Source: Mycolicibacterium austroafricanum
GTDB taxonomy: Bacteria; Actinomycetota; Actinomycetes; Mycobacteriales; Mycobacteriaceae
Length of the DNA: 64,000 nucleotides
Assembly (NCBI RefSeq): GCF_000612725.1
Contig: NZ_HG964460.1
Coordinates: 88,415 to 152,414 of the forward strand
Direction: 5' to 3'
The notes under the pieces were generated by a model. It saw only the letters and a list, made by a program, of their open reading frames with translations. It was not told the DNA's origin and did not search any database. Both the position numbers and the translations under genes were made by a program. Positions 48,840 to 56,202 of this stretch are shown in pieces. The first letter of the stretch is position 1. Each line of letters opens with the position of its first letter.

Positions 48840-49236
48840 TGCTCCGCTCCCATTACTGATAGTGGCATTCTCGCTTTCGGAGAATATCACTGGCGGGCGA
48901 TCCGGCTGGGCGTTTCGGCCGAGTACCCACCATGCATGGAGTAGCCACCTCGCGGCTGACGCGTTGCTCGACACGGTTGGTGCGGTTGCCACTCGTTTCA
49001 GTTGGGGCCACACCCGCTGGCCCCGAACGGATCGCCCGGTGCTCTGATCCGCTGAGCTGCAGGGGCAGTAGCGAAACCCCGTGCAGGTCGCCTCTCGTCT
49101 GGGGCCAGCGTCATGGAGACGCCTTCACCGGTGAAGGTCATCGAAGCCGGTGTTGACACGAGGTCTCGCTGCGCACAGCTTCACCGATGGAACCGAAGAT
49201 CCCGCCGACGGCGCGCGACACGCGGAGGATGCGCCG
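48840..49236. other. 397-bp intergenic region
   Basis: Contains the variant operator 48867-48885 near its left end. Otherwise GC-rich with no supported gene; plus-strand ORFs look like shadows. Confidence 0.4.
48867..48885 (-). promoter_or_regulatory. Regulon palindrome, variant site 7
   Basis: ATTCTC-GCTTTCG-GAGAAT: both 6-bp arms and the 7-bp spacing of ATTCTC-TAAAATA-GAGAAT are kept but the centre differs completely, 28 nt upstream of the secreted-protein gene. Shows that the arms, not the AT-rich centre, are conserved. Confidence 0.65.
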
Positions 49237-49434
49237 CTATGGGGTGGCTTTCACGGCCTCGATCACGGCTGCAGCGACCGGGTTGCTGGTCAGCAGAGAC
49301 TGGCCGTGGCTGTTGAAAACCAGCCAGTCGTAGGTCGATTCGATCTTGCGGACATCGCGCACCGTGACGGCCACACTGTGCGAGGTGACCTCCCAGTGCG
49401 TCGGGTGAGTGGCAGTGACGACGGCGCTGGACAT
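49237..49434 (-). CDS. Unknown 65-aa protein
   Basis: 65 aa from ATG 49432-49434. MSSAVVTATHPTHWEVTSHSVAVTVRDVRKIESTYDWLVF is a beta-strand pattern, ending in a NPVAAAVIEAVKATP helix. No known family. Confidence 0.65.
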   Translation of the reverse strand: MSSAVVTATHPTHWEVTSHSVAVTVRDVRKIESTYDWLVFNSHGQSLLTSNPVAAAVIEAVKATP

Positions 49435-49495
49435 GTCGGTGACCGTAGGCCGGTGGTCGGCACCTCAGCCGTGCGCGGCGCGGTATCGAAATTTG

Positions 49496-49568
49496 TAGCG
49501 CCGACGGGAATCGAACCCGCGCCTCCCGAGGTGAAAACCCGGGTGCCTAGCCATCACAGCACGGCGCC
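49496..49568 (-). tRNA. tRNA-Glu(TTC)
   Basis: Acceptor GGCGCCG/CGGCGCT, anticodon loop TTTTCAC on CCGGG/CTCGG, discriminator A. Confidence 0.92.
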
Positions 49569-49629
49569 ATGGACGAGACCACGACCGTCGCCGCGACCTC
49601 TGGAACCCCGCCAACCCAGCGAGGTGTTG

Positions 49630-49701
49630 CGCGCCCGGCAGGACTCGAACCTGCGCGTAACCGCTTTGGAGACGGTTGCTCTGCCGCTGAGCTACGGACG
49701 C
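49630..49701 (-). tRNA. tRNA-Trp(CCA)
   Basis: Acceptor GCGTCCG/CGGGCGC, anticodon loop CTCCAAA, discriminator G. Confidence 0.93.
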
Positions 49702-49786
49702 TTGCCCCGCGAGCGGGGTGGGTGTCGGAAAGGTGAGGGACGACTGTGCGCCGGGGACCGTCGGTAGCCCGCTAACGTGGGGCCGC

Positions 49787-50380
49787 ATGGTCACTGTCGA
49801 CGAGCTGTCTTGTGCCGCCATGGCAGCGCTGTACGCCCCACCGGAGGCCATCACAGAGGCGTCGCTGCTTTCGTGGCCGGCAAGTCCCGGTCTGTATGCG
49901 GTGTTCGGTGCGGATACCGTCTGGCACACGCTGGGACTCGGCGAAGCTCCAGACGCGCGTCCGCTCTACGCCGGGAAAGCCGAGCGATCGTTGTCCAGCC
50001 GAGATGTCGGCACCCACTTCGGTTTCGCCGGCGGGTCAAACAGCATCACCGGCAGCTCGACACTGCGCCGCTCTTTGGCGGCACAACTGCGGTCGACGCT
50101 GGGTTTGCGAGGCCGCTACCGTAATCCGTCGATTCCGAAATATGCGTCGAATTACGGGTTATCCGACGAGCACGACGAACTTCTCAGCACGTGGATGCGC
50201 GCCAACCTGCGCGCAACGTATTGGGTCCACCCCGCAACTGAGGTGCCGCTCGACGCGGTCGAAACCGCGGTACTCACAGTGCTGAAGCCACCGCTGAATC
50301 TCGACAAAGTCACCCACCGCTGGGGAAAATCGATCCGGGCTGCCAGGGCGGTGATGGCGGCCGACTGCCGACAGACCTGA
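49787..50380 (+). CDS. GIY-YIG nuclease-like protein
   Basis: 197 aa from ATG 49787. SPGLYAVFGADTVWHTLGLG...PLYAGKAERSLSSRD is a GIY-YIG-like first strand pair (GLY...LYAGKA), with Arg and His in the following helix (TLRRSLAAQL; VGTHFG) and a possible metal-binding Glu in VETAVLTVLKPPLN. This fold cuts DNA or acts in repair and homing. Plus strand between minus-strand tRNA genes, so an independent unit; possibly a homing-type nuclease of the array. Confidence 0.75.
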   Translation: MVTVDELSCAAMAALYAPPEAITEASLLSWPASPGLYAVFGADTVWHTLGLGEAPDARPLYAGKAERSLSSRDVGTHFGFAGGSNSITGSSTLRRSLAAQLRSTLGLRGRYRNPSIPKYASNYGLSDEHDELLSTWMRANLRATYWVHPATEVPLDAVETAVLTVLKPPLNLDKVTHRWGKSIRAARAVMAADCRQT

Positions 50381-50396
50381 CTTCCTCCGCTGTGCG

Positions 50397-50469
50397 TGCC
50401 CCCAGCAGGGATCGAACCTGCGACATTCCGATTAAAAGTCGGAAGCTCTGCCAACTGAGCTATGGAGGC
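50397..50469 (-). tRNA. tRNA-Lys(TTT)
   Basis: Acceptor GCCTCCA/TGGGGGC, anticodon loop CTTTTAA on TCCGA/TCGGA, discriminator A. Confidence 0.93.
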
Positions 50470-50473
50470 CAAG

Positions 50474-50546
50474 AGCCCACGCCGAGAATCGAACTCGGGA
50501 CAACCTGCGCCGGAGGCAGGTGCTCTATCCGCTGAGCTACGCGGGC
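50474..50546 (-). tRNA. tRNA-Arg(CCG)
   Basis: Acceptor GCCCGCG/CGTGGGC, anticodon loop CTCCGGC on CCTGC/GCAGG. Only 4 nt from tRNA-Lys. Confidence 0.92.
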
Positions 50547-50556
50547 ATGCGATCGG

Positions 50557-50630
50557 TCGGGGTGACACGATTCGAACGTGCGACTTCCCGCTCCCAAAGC
50601 GGGTGCTCCACCAAGCTGAGCTACACCCCG
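50557..50630 (-). tRNA. tRNA-Pro(TGG)
   Basis: Acceptor CGGGGTG/CACCCCG, anticodon loop TTTGGGA on CCCGC/GCGGG, with G37 as usual for Pro. Confidence 0.93.
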
Positions 50631-50661
50631 GTGTGCGCCGTTGAGGCCGGCGCGGTCCTGG

Positions 50662-50742
50662 TCGCGGTGGCCGGAATTGAACCGACACGTCCGAAGAGAC
50701 GGCTTTACAGGCCGCTGAGCCCACCACCTGCTCAACACCGCG
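50662..50742 (-). tRNA. tRNA-Tyr(GTA)
   Basis: Acceptor CGCGGTG/CACCGCG, anticodon loop CTGTAAA, bacterial type II with a long variable arm (81 nt). Confidence 0.92.
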
Positions 50743-50746
50743 CTTG

Positions 50747-50818
50747 TAGTCCCCGAGGGATTCGAACCCCCGACATCCGCGTTGTAGGCGCGGCGCTCTC
50801 CCGCTGAGCTAGAGGACC
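50747..50818 (-). tRNA. tRNA-Val(TAC) with C33
   Basis: Acceptor GGTCCTC/GGGGACT, anticodon stem CCGCG/CGCGG, loop CCTACAA: position 33 is C instead of U. Confidence 0.88.
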
Positions 50819-50877
50819 GTTGCCGCCGGACACCGCCGGCCCCCGTGCACAGGGAAAGCGGCGATGCCAGCAGTTTG

Positions 50878-50951
50878 CGACCGTGACGGGACTTGAACCC
50901 GCGATCTCCGCCGTGACAGGGCAGCGAGGACTCCAGCTCCTCCACACAGCC
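50878..50951 (-). tRNA. tRNA-Asp(GTC)
   Basis: Acceptor GGCTGTG/CACGGTC with two G-U pairs, anticodon loop CTGTCAC on CTGCC/GGCGG, discriminator G as required for Asp. Confidence 0.92.
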
Positions 50952-50954
50952 AGG

Positions 50955-51047
50955 TGGTGCGCACGGGACTCGAAACCCACACACGGCCCATGACGCGCCC
51001 GATTCGACACGCTGCGGACTCGAACCGCTTGCCCGCCTGGACACACC
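50955..51047 (-). tRNA. Aberrant tRNA, Ser(CGA)-like
   Basis: Seven acceptor pairs form (GGTGTGT/GCGCACC). The best anticodon hairpin is GCGG-TTCGAGT-CCGC (CGA). The D-arm has no room to form normally, and the T-loop has 8 nt (GGG-TTTCGAGT-CCC). 92-93 nt with a long variable region. May be decayed or a D-arm-poor variant. Confidence 0.5.
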
Positions 51048-51051
51048 GGGG

Positions 51052-51125
51052 TGGATTCCCCGGGAATCGAACCCGGCACCTCCGTCTTATCAGGACGGTG
51101 CTCTAACCAACTGAGCTAGGAATCC
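51052..51125 (-). tRNA. tRNA-Ile(GAT)
   Basis: Acceptor GGATTCC/GGAATCC, anticodon loop CTGATAA on CCGTC/GACGG, discriminator A. Confidence 0.94.
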
Positions 51126-51157
51126 GCGCGCACCGCTGAGCGATTCGCGTGATGACG

Positions 51158-51230
51158 TACCGCGAGAGGGATTCGAACCCCCGACCCCCTGATCCGTAAT
51201 CAGGCGCTCTCTCCACTGAGCTAACGCGGC
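51158..51230 (-). tRNA. tRNA-Arg(ACG)
   Basis: Anticodon loop TTACGGA on CCTGA/TCAGG. Acceptor GCCGCGT/TCGCGGT has one T-T mismatch at 7-66. Confidence 0.92.
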
Positions 51231-51261
51231 GTGACGATCCCCGCAACGGGACCGACGCACT

Positions 51262-51474
51262 TCACGCAGACAACCCGGAACGGCGCAGGTCGGCTTCCAA
51301 GTTGGCCACGGCACGGTGATCGCGAGTAGTGGCCGGCGCGATCACGATGTTCTGCTGTTTGTCCGGCGGAACGAACCGCCAATGCCCGCCGCTGGTCTTA
51401 CAGACGTCCCATTGTTGCTCCTCGGCTGTCGAGATCAGCGCCTTGAGACGCTTCTTGTAATCGGATCCGCTCAT
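51262..51474 (-). CDS. HicA-like small protein, 70 aa
   Basis: 70 aa from ATG 51472-51474. SGSDYKKRLKALISTAEEQQWDVCKTSGGHWRFVPPDKQQNIVIAPAT has the alpha-beta-beta pattern of HicA (dsRBD-like) mRNA-binding toxins, with GGHWRF at the site of the HicA GSH/H motif. No HicB-type antitoxin gene is adjacent. It may be an RNA-binding domain protein rather than a toxin. Confidence 0.65.
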   Translation of the reverse strand: MSGSDYKKRLKALISTAEEQQWDVCKTSGGHWRFVPPDKQQNIVIAPATTRDHRAVANLEADLRRSGLSA

Positions 51475-51531
51475 AGCCGGCCACCCTGCGCGGGCAACGG
51501 TCACCGGCCGCCACGCGGCGCGTCCGGATAC

Positions 51532-52104
51532 TCAGTCCTCGGCGGGGCCGATGAACTTCACCTGCGCCCACCATCCGGACTCGCGCAGCCGCTCCTGCAG
51601 CTCCGCGGAGATCAGCTCCTGCAGGTCGTCGTGGCGTGACAGATGCAGCCGCACAACACCGCCCGGAGCACCGGATGCGACATCACACTGCACCCATGGC
51701 CCAGCTGAGCACCGGAACGACGACAGACTCAGCGCTGCATCAAGGAATTCCGCAGGATCAGACCCACTGACAGTCGCGGTGTAGATGTCGCCGCCGCTGT
51801 CATCGCTCTCGGGCGGGTACCCGTTGCGGATGAGCAGCGGAATCCCGTGACGCATCGCGGCAATCGAGCGGTGCACTCCGTCTGCGACTCGCAGCCGTCG
51901 GCTCCACCAGCGATCGCGGCGGACGATGATCGGGCGCTCGAAGCCATCAACCAGCTCGGATGCCAGCTCGGCGATGCGGCGACGCTCATGCGGGTCCGCC
52001 AGCAGAATCGCCTCGGTGTCAGACCACCGTTCCTCGTGAGCAGGACGGACGTGGGCGCGGAACCACTCCGCATCAACCGCGCGGGTGCTGTGGCGCCGCA
52101 TCAC
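51532..52104 (-). CDS. ParB/Srx-like protein
   Basis: 190 aa from ATG 52102-52104. Central FERPIIVRRDRWWSRRLRVADGVHRSIAAMRHG is the strand-helix pattern of the ParB/sulfiredoxin fold (PIIV..., VADGVHR in place of GERR), which binds CTP or ATP in ParB-type proteins. The rest is an acidic beta-rich C-terminal domain. It may be a regulator or nucleotide-binding protein; no HTH is present, so it is not a standard partition ParB. Confidence 0.6.
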   Translation of the reverse strand: MMRRHSTRAVDAEWFRAHVRPAHEERWSDTEAILLADPHERRRIAELASELVDGFERPIIVRRDRWWSRRLRVADGVHRSIAAMRHGIPLLIRNGYPPESDDSGGDIYTATVSGSDPAEFLDAALSLSSFRCSAGPWVQCDVASGAPGGVVRLHLSRHDDLQELISAELQERLRESGWWAQVKFIGPAED

Positions 52105-52124
52105 CGCCTCACCTCCCTGTTGTG

Positions 52125-52197
52125 TGGTCCCGGCCGGAATCGAACCGACTTCTCCTGGGCTTCAACCGGGCGCTTGAACCATGTCAGCTTCGGGACC
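52125..52197 (-). tRNA. tRNA-Phe(GAA)
   Basis: Acceptor GGTCCCG/CGGGACC, anticodon loop TTGAAGC on CCCGG/CCAGG (one C-A mismatch), discriminator A. Confidence 0.92.
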
Positions 52198-52200
52198 ATC

Positions 52201-52689
52201 TCACACCCTTACACGCGGGTGCAGGCGCAGGTGAGCATCGACAGCGACCATCACCTCACGGGTCACGCCGTGGCGCTCGTGCAGTTCCGGTACCAGGACC
52301 CGGCCGGACGTAACTGCTGGCAGGCACGCGTCATGCTCGCCGACCACATCGTCGAGTACCACGGCACGGTTGATCCGAGGATGCGCCTGCAGGTAGCGCA
52401 ACGCGCCGCGCACTTTCAGGCTGTGCCCGAAGCTGACCCGGTTCTCGTCGTGGCGAACCCATGGCAGCCCGTGCGGGAGGCCGAACCACTCGGCGTAGTC
52501 GTCGGCCTGGTCGTTCCAGGTGGTGTTCCACACCAGCGCGACGCCGCGATCATGCAGCGTGCACAGCCAGTCGACGACCTCGGTCACCGCGTGGATCGGA
52601 TACCCGACTGTGCGGGTGCTCAGTGTCCAACCCGGTGCGGAGTCGGTGACATTCAGCGTGCCGTCGATGTCGAGAAACACGGCGTCCAT
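52201..52689 (-). CDS. HAD-family phosphatase-like protein A
   Basis: 162 aa from ATG 52687-52689. Motif I FLDIDGTLN (5-13) with the two catalytic Asp, motif II region VWNTTWN, and motif IV-like VVLDDVVGEHD. A cap-less HAD fold hydrolysing phosphate esters, possibly a nucleotide or nucleic-acid 5'/3' phosphate. Second HAD gene of the operon starting at 53544. The C-terminus ends 3 nt before tRNA-Phe. Confidence 0.82.
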   Translation of the reverse strand: MDAVFLDIDGTLNVTDSAPGWTLSTRTVGYPIHAVTEVVDWLCTLHDRGVALVWNTTWNDQADDYAEWFGLPHGLPWVRHDENRVSFGHSLKVRGALRYLQAHPRINRAVVLDDVVGEHDACLPAVTSGRVLVPELHERHGVTREVMVAVDAHLRLHPRVRV

Positions 52690-52720
52690 GCCGTGGGACT
52701 GTAACTGGGTCGGATCGATG

Positions 52721-53296
52721 CTACGGATGTGGCGCGTACTGGGCGATCCATTCGCGGATCACGCGCACATCGCGGGGAATCAGCCCCTGTGCCGGGTGCG
52801 GACGCACGAACGTAGTGGGCGCGGTACGCGACTTGCGCCAGCTCTCCGAGAGCATGTCGACTGACAGCGCGTCCTCGGTCCACAGAAGTGCTGCATCGCC
52901 GGGGACCGCCGCCTTGGCGACGGCAACCTTCCAGGGGCCCGATACCATCCGCTCACGCGCATCCAGCCCGTCTGCAGCATCGGCGGCGAGGACGTTCTCG
53001 TCGAACCACGGGATCTCCGGCAGCCCGTCCAGGATCGGCGGCAGCTGCCGGGTGTGTTCACGCCACGTCGATAACCACTGCACCGCCACACCGGCGTCGA
53101 CAGCCGCGGCAACGGTCTCGACGACCGTCGCCGACCACAGCAGTGGGAGCTTCACCGGCTTGCCGTGACGGTCACGGTCCCCTTCGGGGTGATCGATGGA
53201 CGCGGATCGCCAGTCCGGCCAGAAGCTTCGCCCGCCGCGCTTGGACAGCGCGTTGATCACGCCGTCGAAGTCGAGCAACCACATCGGCGTTGTCAC
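52721..53296 (-). CDS. HAD-family protein B
   Basis: 191 aa from GTG 53294-53296. LLDFDGVINAL (7-17) is HAD motif I, VQWLSTWREHT motif II, and DAALLWTEDAL the C-terminal acidic motif. Resembles HAD domains of unknown specificity in actinobacterial mobile DNA and RNA-repair (Swiss army knife) proteins. Same operon as HAD protein A. Confidence 0.82.
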   Translation of the reverse strand: MTTPMWLLDFDGVINALSKRGGRSFWPDWRSASIDHPEGDRDRHGKPVKLPLLWSATVVETVAAAVDAGVAVQWLSTWREHTRQLPPILDGLPEIPWFDENVLAADAADGLDARERMVSGPWKVAVAKAAVPGDAALLWTEDALSVDMLSESWRKSRTAPTTFVRPHPAQGLIPRDVRVIREWIAQYAPHP

Positions 53297-53307
53297 GGTG
53301 TCAGCCC

Positions 53308-53544
53308 CTATTCCAGTGCGGTGAGTTCCGATTCAGCGTGCCGCTTCGAGATTGTGTCGCCCCACCGTCCTGCGATGTCCCAACGCACATCGCAGGAATA
53401 TCCATAGCCGCTGATCCCGTTGTGGCGCACCTGATGCGACACCGTGCCGGCCGTCTCGCCGGGGACGAAGTACCGCCGCAGCGAGACAGGTACGTGGGCG
53501 GCGTCGGCGATCGTGACTCGCGCGCCTACTTTCCACCGTCCCAC
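53308..53544 (-). CDS. Small beta-rich protein, 78 aa, first gene of HAD operon
   Basis: GTG 53542-53544 chosen because GGGAGG lies 4 nt upstream; the longer ORF to 53565 has no ribosome site. GRWKVGARVTIADAAHVPVSLRRYFVPGETAGTVSHQV is a likely SH3-like barrel. 11 nt before HAD protein B. Confidence 0.7.
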   Translation of the reverse strand: MGRWKVGARVTIADAAHVPVSLRRYFVPGETAGTVSHQVRHNGISGYGYSCDVRWDIAGRWGDTISKRHAESELTALE

Positions 53545-53574
53545 CGAACCTCCCTCAAGCAGCACATGTGCGAA

Positions 53575-53589
53575 TCTCTAAAGTAGAGA
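53575..53589 (-). promoter_or_regulatory. Regulon palindrome, site 8 (HAD operon)
   Basis: TCTCTAAAGTAGAGA, one base off the consensus, 31 nt upstream of the HAD operon start; on the coding strand preceded by GCTATTCT. Confidence 0.75.
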
Positions 53590-53608
53590 ATAGCAGGGCG
53601 GTGTCGAG

Positions 53609-53679
53609 TGAAAGGGGCGGGAGTTGAACCCGCGTGCAGCTGGCGTCCCAGCCGGCAGACCGTCTATGCCAACCCTCTC
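53609..53679 (-). tRNA. Aberrant tRNA, isotype undetermined
   Basis: Normal acceptor (GAGAGGG/CCCTTTC), D-arm (GGCA/TGCC), T-arm (GCGGG/CCCGC) and 5-nt variable loop TGCAC. But the anticodon stem GCTGG/CCAGC closes on just four bases (GACG). No 7-nt loop can be drawn without breaking the D-stem. 71 nt. Confidence 0.55.
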
Positions 53680-53707
53680 AGTGCTGTCGCCTCGGTGGGC
53701 TTCAACG

Positions 53708-53778
53708 TAGTCCGTGCGGGAATCGAACCCGCGCAACGGGTCTGAGAAACCCGCGGCCTGCCACTAACCGAACGGACC
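53708..53778 (-). tRNA. tRNA-Glu(CTC)
   Basis: Acceptor GGTCCGT/ACGGACT, anticodon loop TTCTCAG on CGGGT/ACCCG. Second Glu tRNA of the array. Confidence 0.92.
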
Positions 53779-53783
53779 AAGAT

Positions 53784-53842
53784 GGGGTTTGAGTGTGACC
53801 CGCAGCGGGCCAAGTCTCCACTGCGGGTAACACTCAAACCCC
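53784..53842. terminator. Long hairpin terminator
   Basis: 22-nt arms GGGGTTTGAGTGT-G-ACCCGCAG (53784-53805) and CTGCGGGT-A-ACACTCAAACCCC (53821-53842), a single mismatch, 15-nt loop. It ends 4 nt before the stop of the HNH gene and may insulate the tRNA genes downstream. Confidence 0.8.
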
Positions 53843-53845
53843 AGG

Positions 53846-54304
53846 TCACACACCCTTGGGTCGGTACGGCTGCCAAAGCAGCCGCATCCCCGCCTCCTCC
53901 GGCGTCCGGTCGGCCTTGCTCCAGTTGCATGGCCCGCAGGCGGCCACCAGGTTGAACCAGGTGTCACCACCACCGCGGGAACGTGGCAGCACGTGATCGT
54001 AGGTGTCAGCCCGACTGCCGCAGTAGGCGCAGGTGTGCTTGTCGCGGGCCAGGATGTCAGCGCGAGCGGCGTGCTCGGTGTCGCGCCGGTACGGCACGTG
54101 CACGTATCGCGCCAGCATCAGCGACCGCGGAACCTCGATCGCGACCGAGGGGGACCGCACCAGCCGCGGCGGAACGTGGGTCTCCAGCACGAACGCCGCC
54201 TCACGCAGGATCATGCTCACGGCGTCCTGCCAGGAGATGGTGCCGTGATCGGAGTAGTCGGCGTTGAACACCTGCACGGCAGGTGCGGGCAGCAATGTGG
54301 TCAT
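53846..54304 (-). CDS. HNH endonuclease
   Basis: 152 aa from ATG 54302-54304. HNH core: CAYCGSRADTYDHVLPRSRGGGDTWFNLVAACGPCNWSK, with CxxC pairs for structural zinc, catalytic His in DHV, Asn in WFNL. N-terminal part (ISWQDAVSMILREAAFVLE) matches the standard HNH family of actinobacteria and their phages. Cuts DNA. Located between tRNA genes; may be a mobile/homing nuclease of the array. Confidence 0.9.
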   Translation of the reverse strand: MTTLLPAPAVQVFNADYSDHGTISWQDAVSMILREAAFVLETHVPPRLVRSPSVAIEVPRSLMLARYVHVPYRRDTEHAARADILARDKHTCAYCGSRADTYDHVLPRSRGGGDTWFNLVAACGPCNWSKADRTPEEAGMRLLWQPYRPKGV

Positions 54305-54363
54305 GGCGCCGCACCTCCTTTCGGTGTCGTGGTCGGGCCAAGGTGGCGCGGGTGCGCCGGAAG

Positions 54364-54436
54364 TGGAGACTGGGAGATTCGAACTCCCGACATCCTGCTT
54401 GCAAAGCAGGCGCTCTACCGACTGAGCTAAGCCTCG
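54364..54436 (-). tRNA. tRNA-Ala(TGC), 5' end replaced by IS1380-type insertion
   Basis: Anticodon loop TTTGCAA on CCTGC/GCAGG. The present 5' strand CGAGGCT gives C1-C72 and A3-U70, without the G3-U70 pair that AlaRS needs. The insertion (54432-56091) supplied it. Rejoining the flank at 56092 restores GGGGGCT, pairing fully with AGTCTCC and including G3-U70. Probably non-functional now. Confidence 0.85.
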
Positions 54437-56091
54437 ATCCGTGGACTTGAGTGATTGATGTGTCTGCCATGGCTGGTTGTCGTTTGGTGGGCTTGTGAGC
54501 GTGACGTAACCGCTGGTCTGCCCAGCTTTTCCCTGTGCGCTCCGGTAGGGGCCTATTCGGCCAGGTGGTCAGGCTGTGGCCAGTAGAGGTGGATCGTAGC
54601 CGATGATGTTGCGCCACAGTGTAAGCCAGTGGTCAGCCCAGGGCCAGTGGCTCGGTAGGTGCAGAAGGGGTCGGCGTTGCGGTCGGACCAGGCGTGCGGG
54701 GACGGTGATGAGCTTGCGGCGCAGTGTGGCGCCCCGGGCGACTGCGTGGGCTCCACCGGCCAGGACGCCGGCGGCGCGCAGCAGGTTGTGGGCAATCGCG
54801 GCGCACAGGATCCACGCCGAGTTCGCTCCGAAACGTCCCGAAGGCATGTGAGCCAGGGGTCCATCGATCAGGTCGGCGAACACGGTTTCGATGATCGCGT
54901 GGCGGCGGTGGGTGATGTCGGCCGCAACGGTGGGTTCGTCGGTGTCGGTGAAGAACGGGTGATACCGCCACACCGGAAACAGCGCATCAGGAAAGCGGGC
55001 ATCTTTGACCCGACGCACGATCAACCGGGCGGTCATCGGGTTGTCGGTGGAGGTGAAGGCGGTGTAGGTGGTCTCGGCGACTTCTGCATCGGAGATCCAG
55101 GCTCCCGTGTCGGGATCACGGACCGCTCCGGGGTATTCCACTGCAATCCAGGCGCTCTCGTCGATGGACTCGATGGCTGCAGCGACGGCGCGGGTCTTGG
55201 TCAGCACCAACGAGAACTGGGCACCGGCGCGGCGGCAGGCTGTGGCCACGGTGCTGTTGCCGTAGGCCGAATCGCCGCGCACCACAATCTGGCCGGTGAC
55301 CCCGGCGGCGCGGGCGGTGGCGACGGCTTGGGCGATCATCCGGGCCGCACCCTTGCCGGAGTTGGCCTTCCCGGCTCGCAACCGGGCGCCGGTGATCACC
55401 GGCGCACTCGTGGCGGTGCTGATCGTGGTGACCAACGGCGACAGGCCCTTGCGCAGGATCTGCTTGCCCGCGATTTTGGTGTGTCCGTAGGAAGCACCTT
55501 GTTTGGCGTGGCCATAGACCGGACGCAGCAGTGAGTCGATGTCGAGGAACGCGCGCTCGTCGGCGCCAGGCAACAGATCGACCCGCGCGCAGAGTCCGGC
55601 CAGGTGCTCGCGCAAAACCGATTCGAGCTGGCGGGCGTGTCCGAAAGTAAATTCGCGCAACAAAGTTCCGATGGTCGAGGGTGCATACACGCCGCCGAAC
55701 AGTGTCTTCATCCCACCTGCCCGCACCAGGTCGAGATCGTCAATGCAGTCCGCACCGGCACACATGCCCGCGATGACTGTGCTCAGCTTCGGTGCCGGGT
55801 TGGCCGCCCCGGACTTGATCCTCGGCTCGGCAATGACCACCTTGTCACGTAATAGCTGCGGCAAGGCAGTCTGGGCCGCCAGGGTCATCACCGGGACCAA
55901 TCCAGCGCAGGACACGAGATGGTCATCATCGAAGACCGCCGACGACACAGCGAAACTATGGGACACTTTCACCGGAAGTGCCTTTCTGACCTGGAATGAT
56001 TAGTGCGTAGAGAACACCAATCTTCCCAGTTCAAAGGGCACTTTCCTCATTCCGACACCCTGCGACCAGCCGATACATCGGTGGATCGAGG
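54432..56091. mobile_element. IS1380-family insertion sequence, complete
   Basis: 1,660 bp with imperfect terminal repeats CCTCGATCCGTGG (left) and CCTCGATCCACCG (right, inverted), and 5-bp target duplication CTAAG at 54427-54431 and 56092-56096. Contains one transposase gene on the minus strand. Inserted in the 5' acceptor strand of tRNA-Ala. Confidence 0.85.
54569..55972 (-). CDS. IS1380-family transposase
   Basis: 467 aa, complete. DDE transposase pattern: DIDSLLRPVYGHAKQGASYGHTK (first Asp), VVRGDSAYGNSTV (second Asp), and HRRHAIIETVFADLIDGPLAH (Glu in the ETVFADL helix). The N-terminal DNA-binding region precedes these. It moves the element by cut-and-paste-type strand transfer. Intact with matching ends, so potentially active. 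Distinct from the partial IS1380-type element at the right edge. Confidence 0.92.
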   Translation of the reverse strand: MKVSHSFAVSSAVFDDDHLVSCAGLVPVMTLAAQTALPQLLRDKVVIAEPRIKSGAANPAPKLSTVIAGMCAGADCIDDLDLVRAGGMKTLFGGVYAPSTIGTLLREFTFGHARQLESVLREHLAGLCARVDLLPGADERAFLDIDSLLRPVYGHAKQGASYGHTKIAGKQILRKGLSPLVTTISTATSAPVITGARLRAGKANSGKGAARMIAQAVATARAAGVTGQIVVRGDSAYGNSTVATACRRAGAQFSLVLTKTRAVAAAIESIDESAWIAVEYPGAVRDPDTGAWISDAEVAETTYTAFTSTDNPMTARLIVRRVKDARFPDALFPVWRYHPFFTDTDEPTVAADITHRRHAIIETVFADLIDGPLAHMPSGRFGANSAWILCAAIAHNLLRAAGVLAGGAHAVARGATLRRKLITVPARLVRPQRRPLLHLPSHWPWADHWLTLWRNIIGYDPPLLATA

Positions 56092-56112
56092 CTAAGCCCC
56101 CGAGATGGTGCG

Positions 56113-56185
56113 CTGGCCCGGAAGGACTCGAACCTTCAACGGCGCGATTAACAGTCGCGTGCTCTGCCAATTAAGCTACGGGCCA
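56113..56185 (-). tRNA. tRNA-Asn(GTT)
   Basis: Acceptor TGGCCCG/CGGGCCA, anticodon loop CTGTTAA on CGCGA/TCGCG, discriminator G. Confidence 0.93.
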
Positions 56186-56202
56186 ATGTGTTTTGATCTG
56201 CG

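Noticed and set aside
53609..53679. Reading the odd tRNA as a Pro(GGG) quadruplet-decoding tRNA with an 8-nt loop
   Set aside because: That loop needs GCC bases already used by the D-stem and lacks Pro-type G37; the four-base loop keeps every other arm normal, so the frameshift-suppressor idea is not supported.
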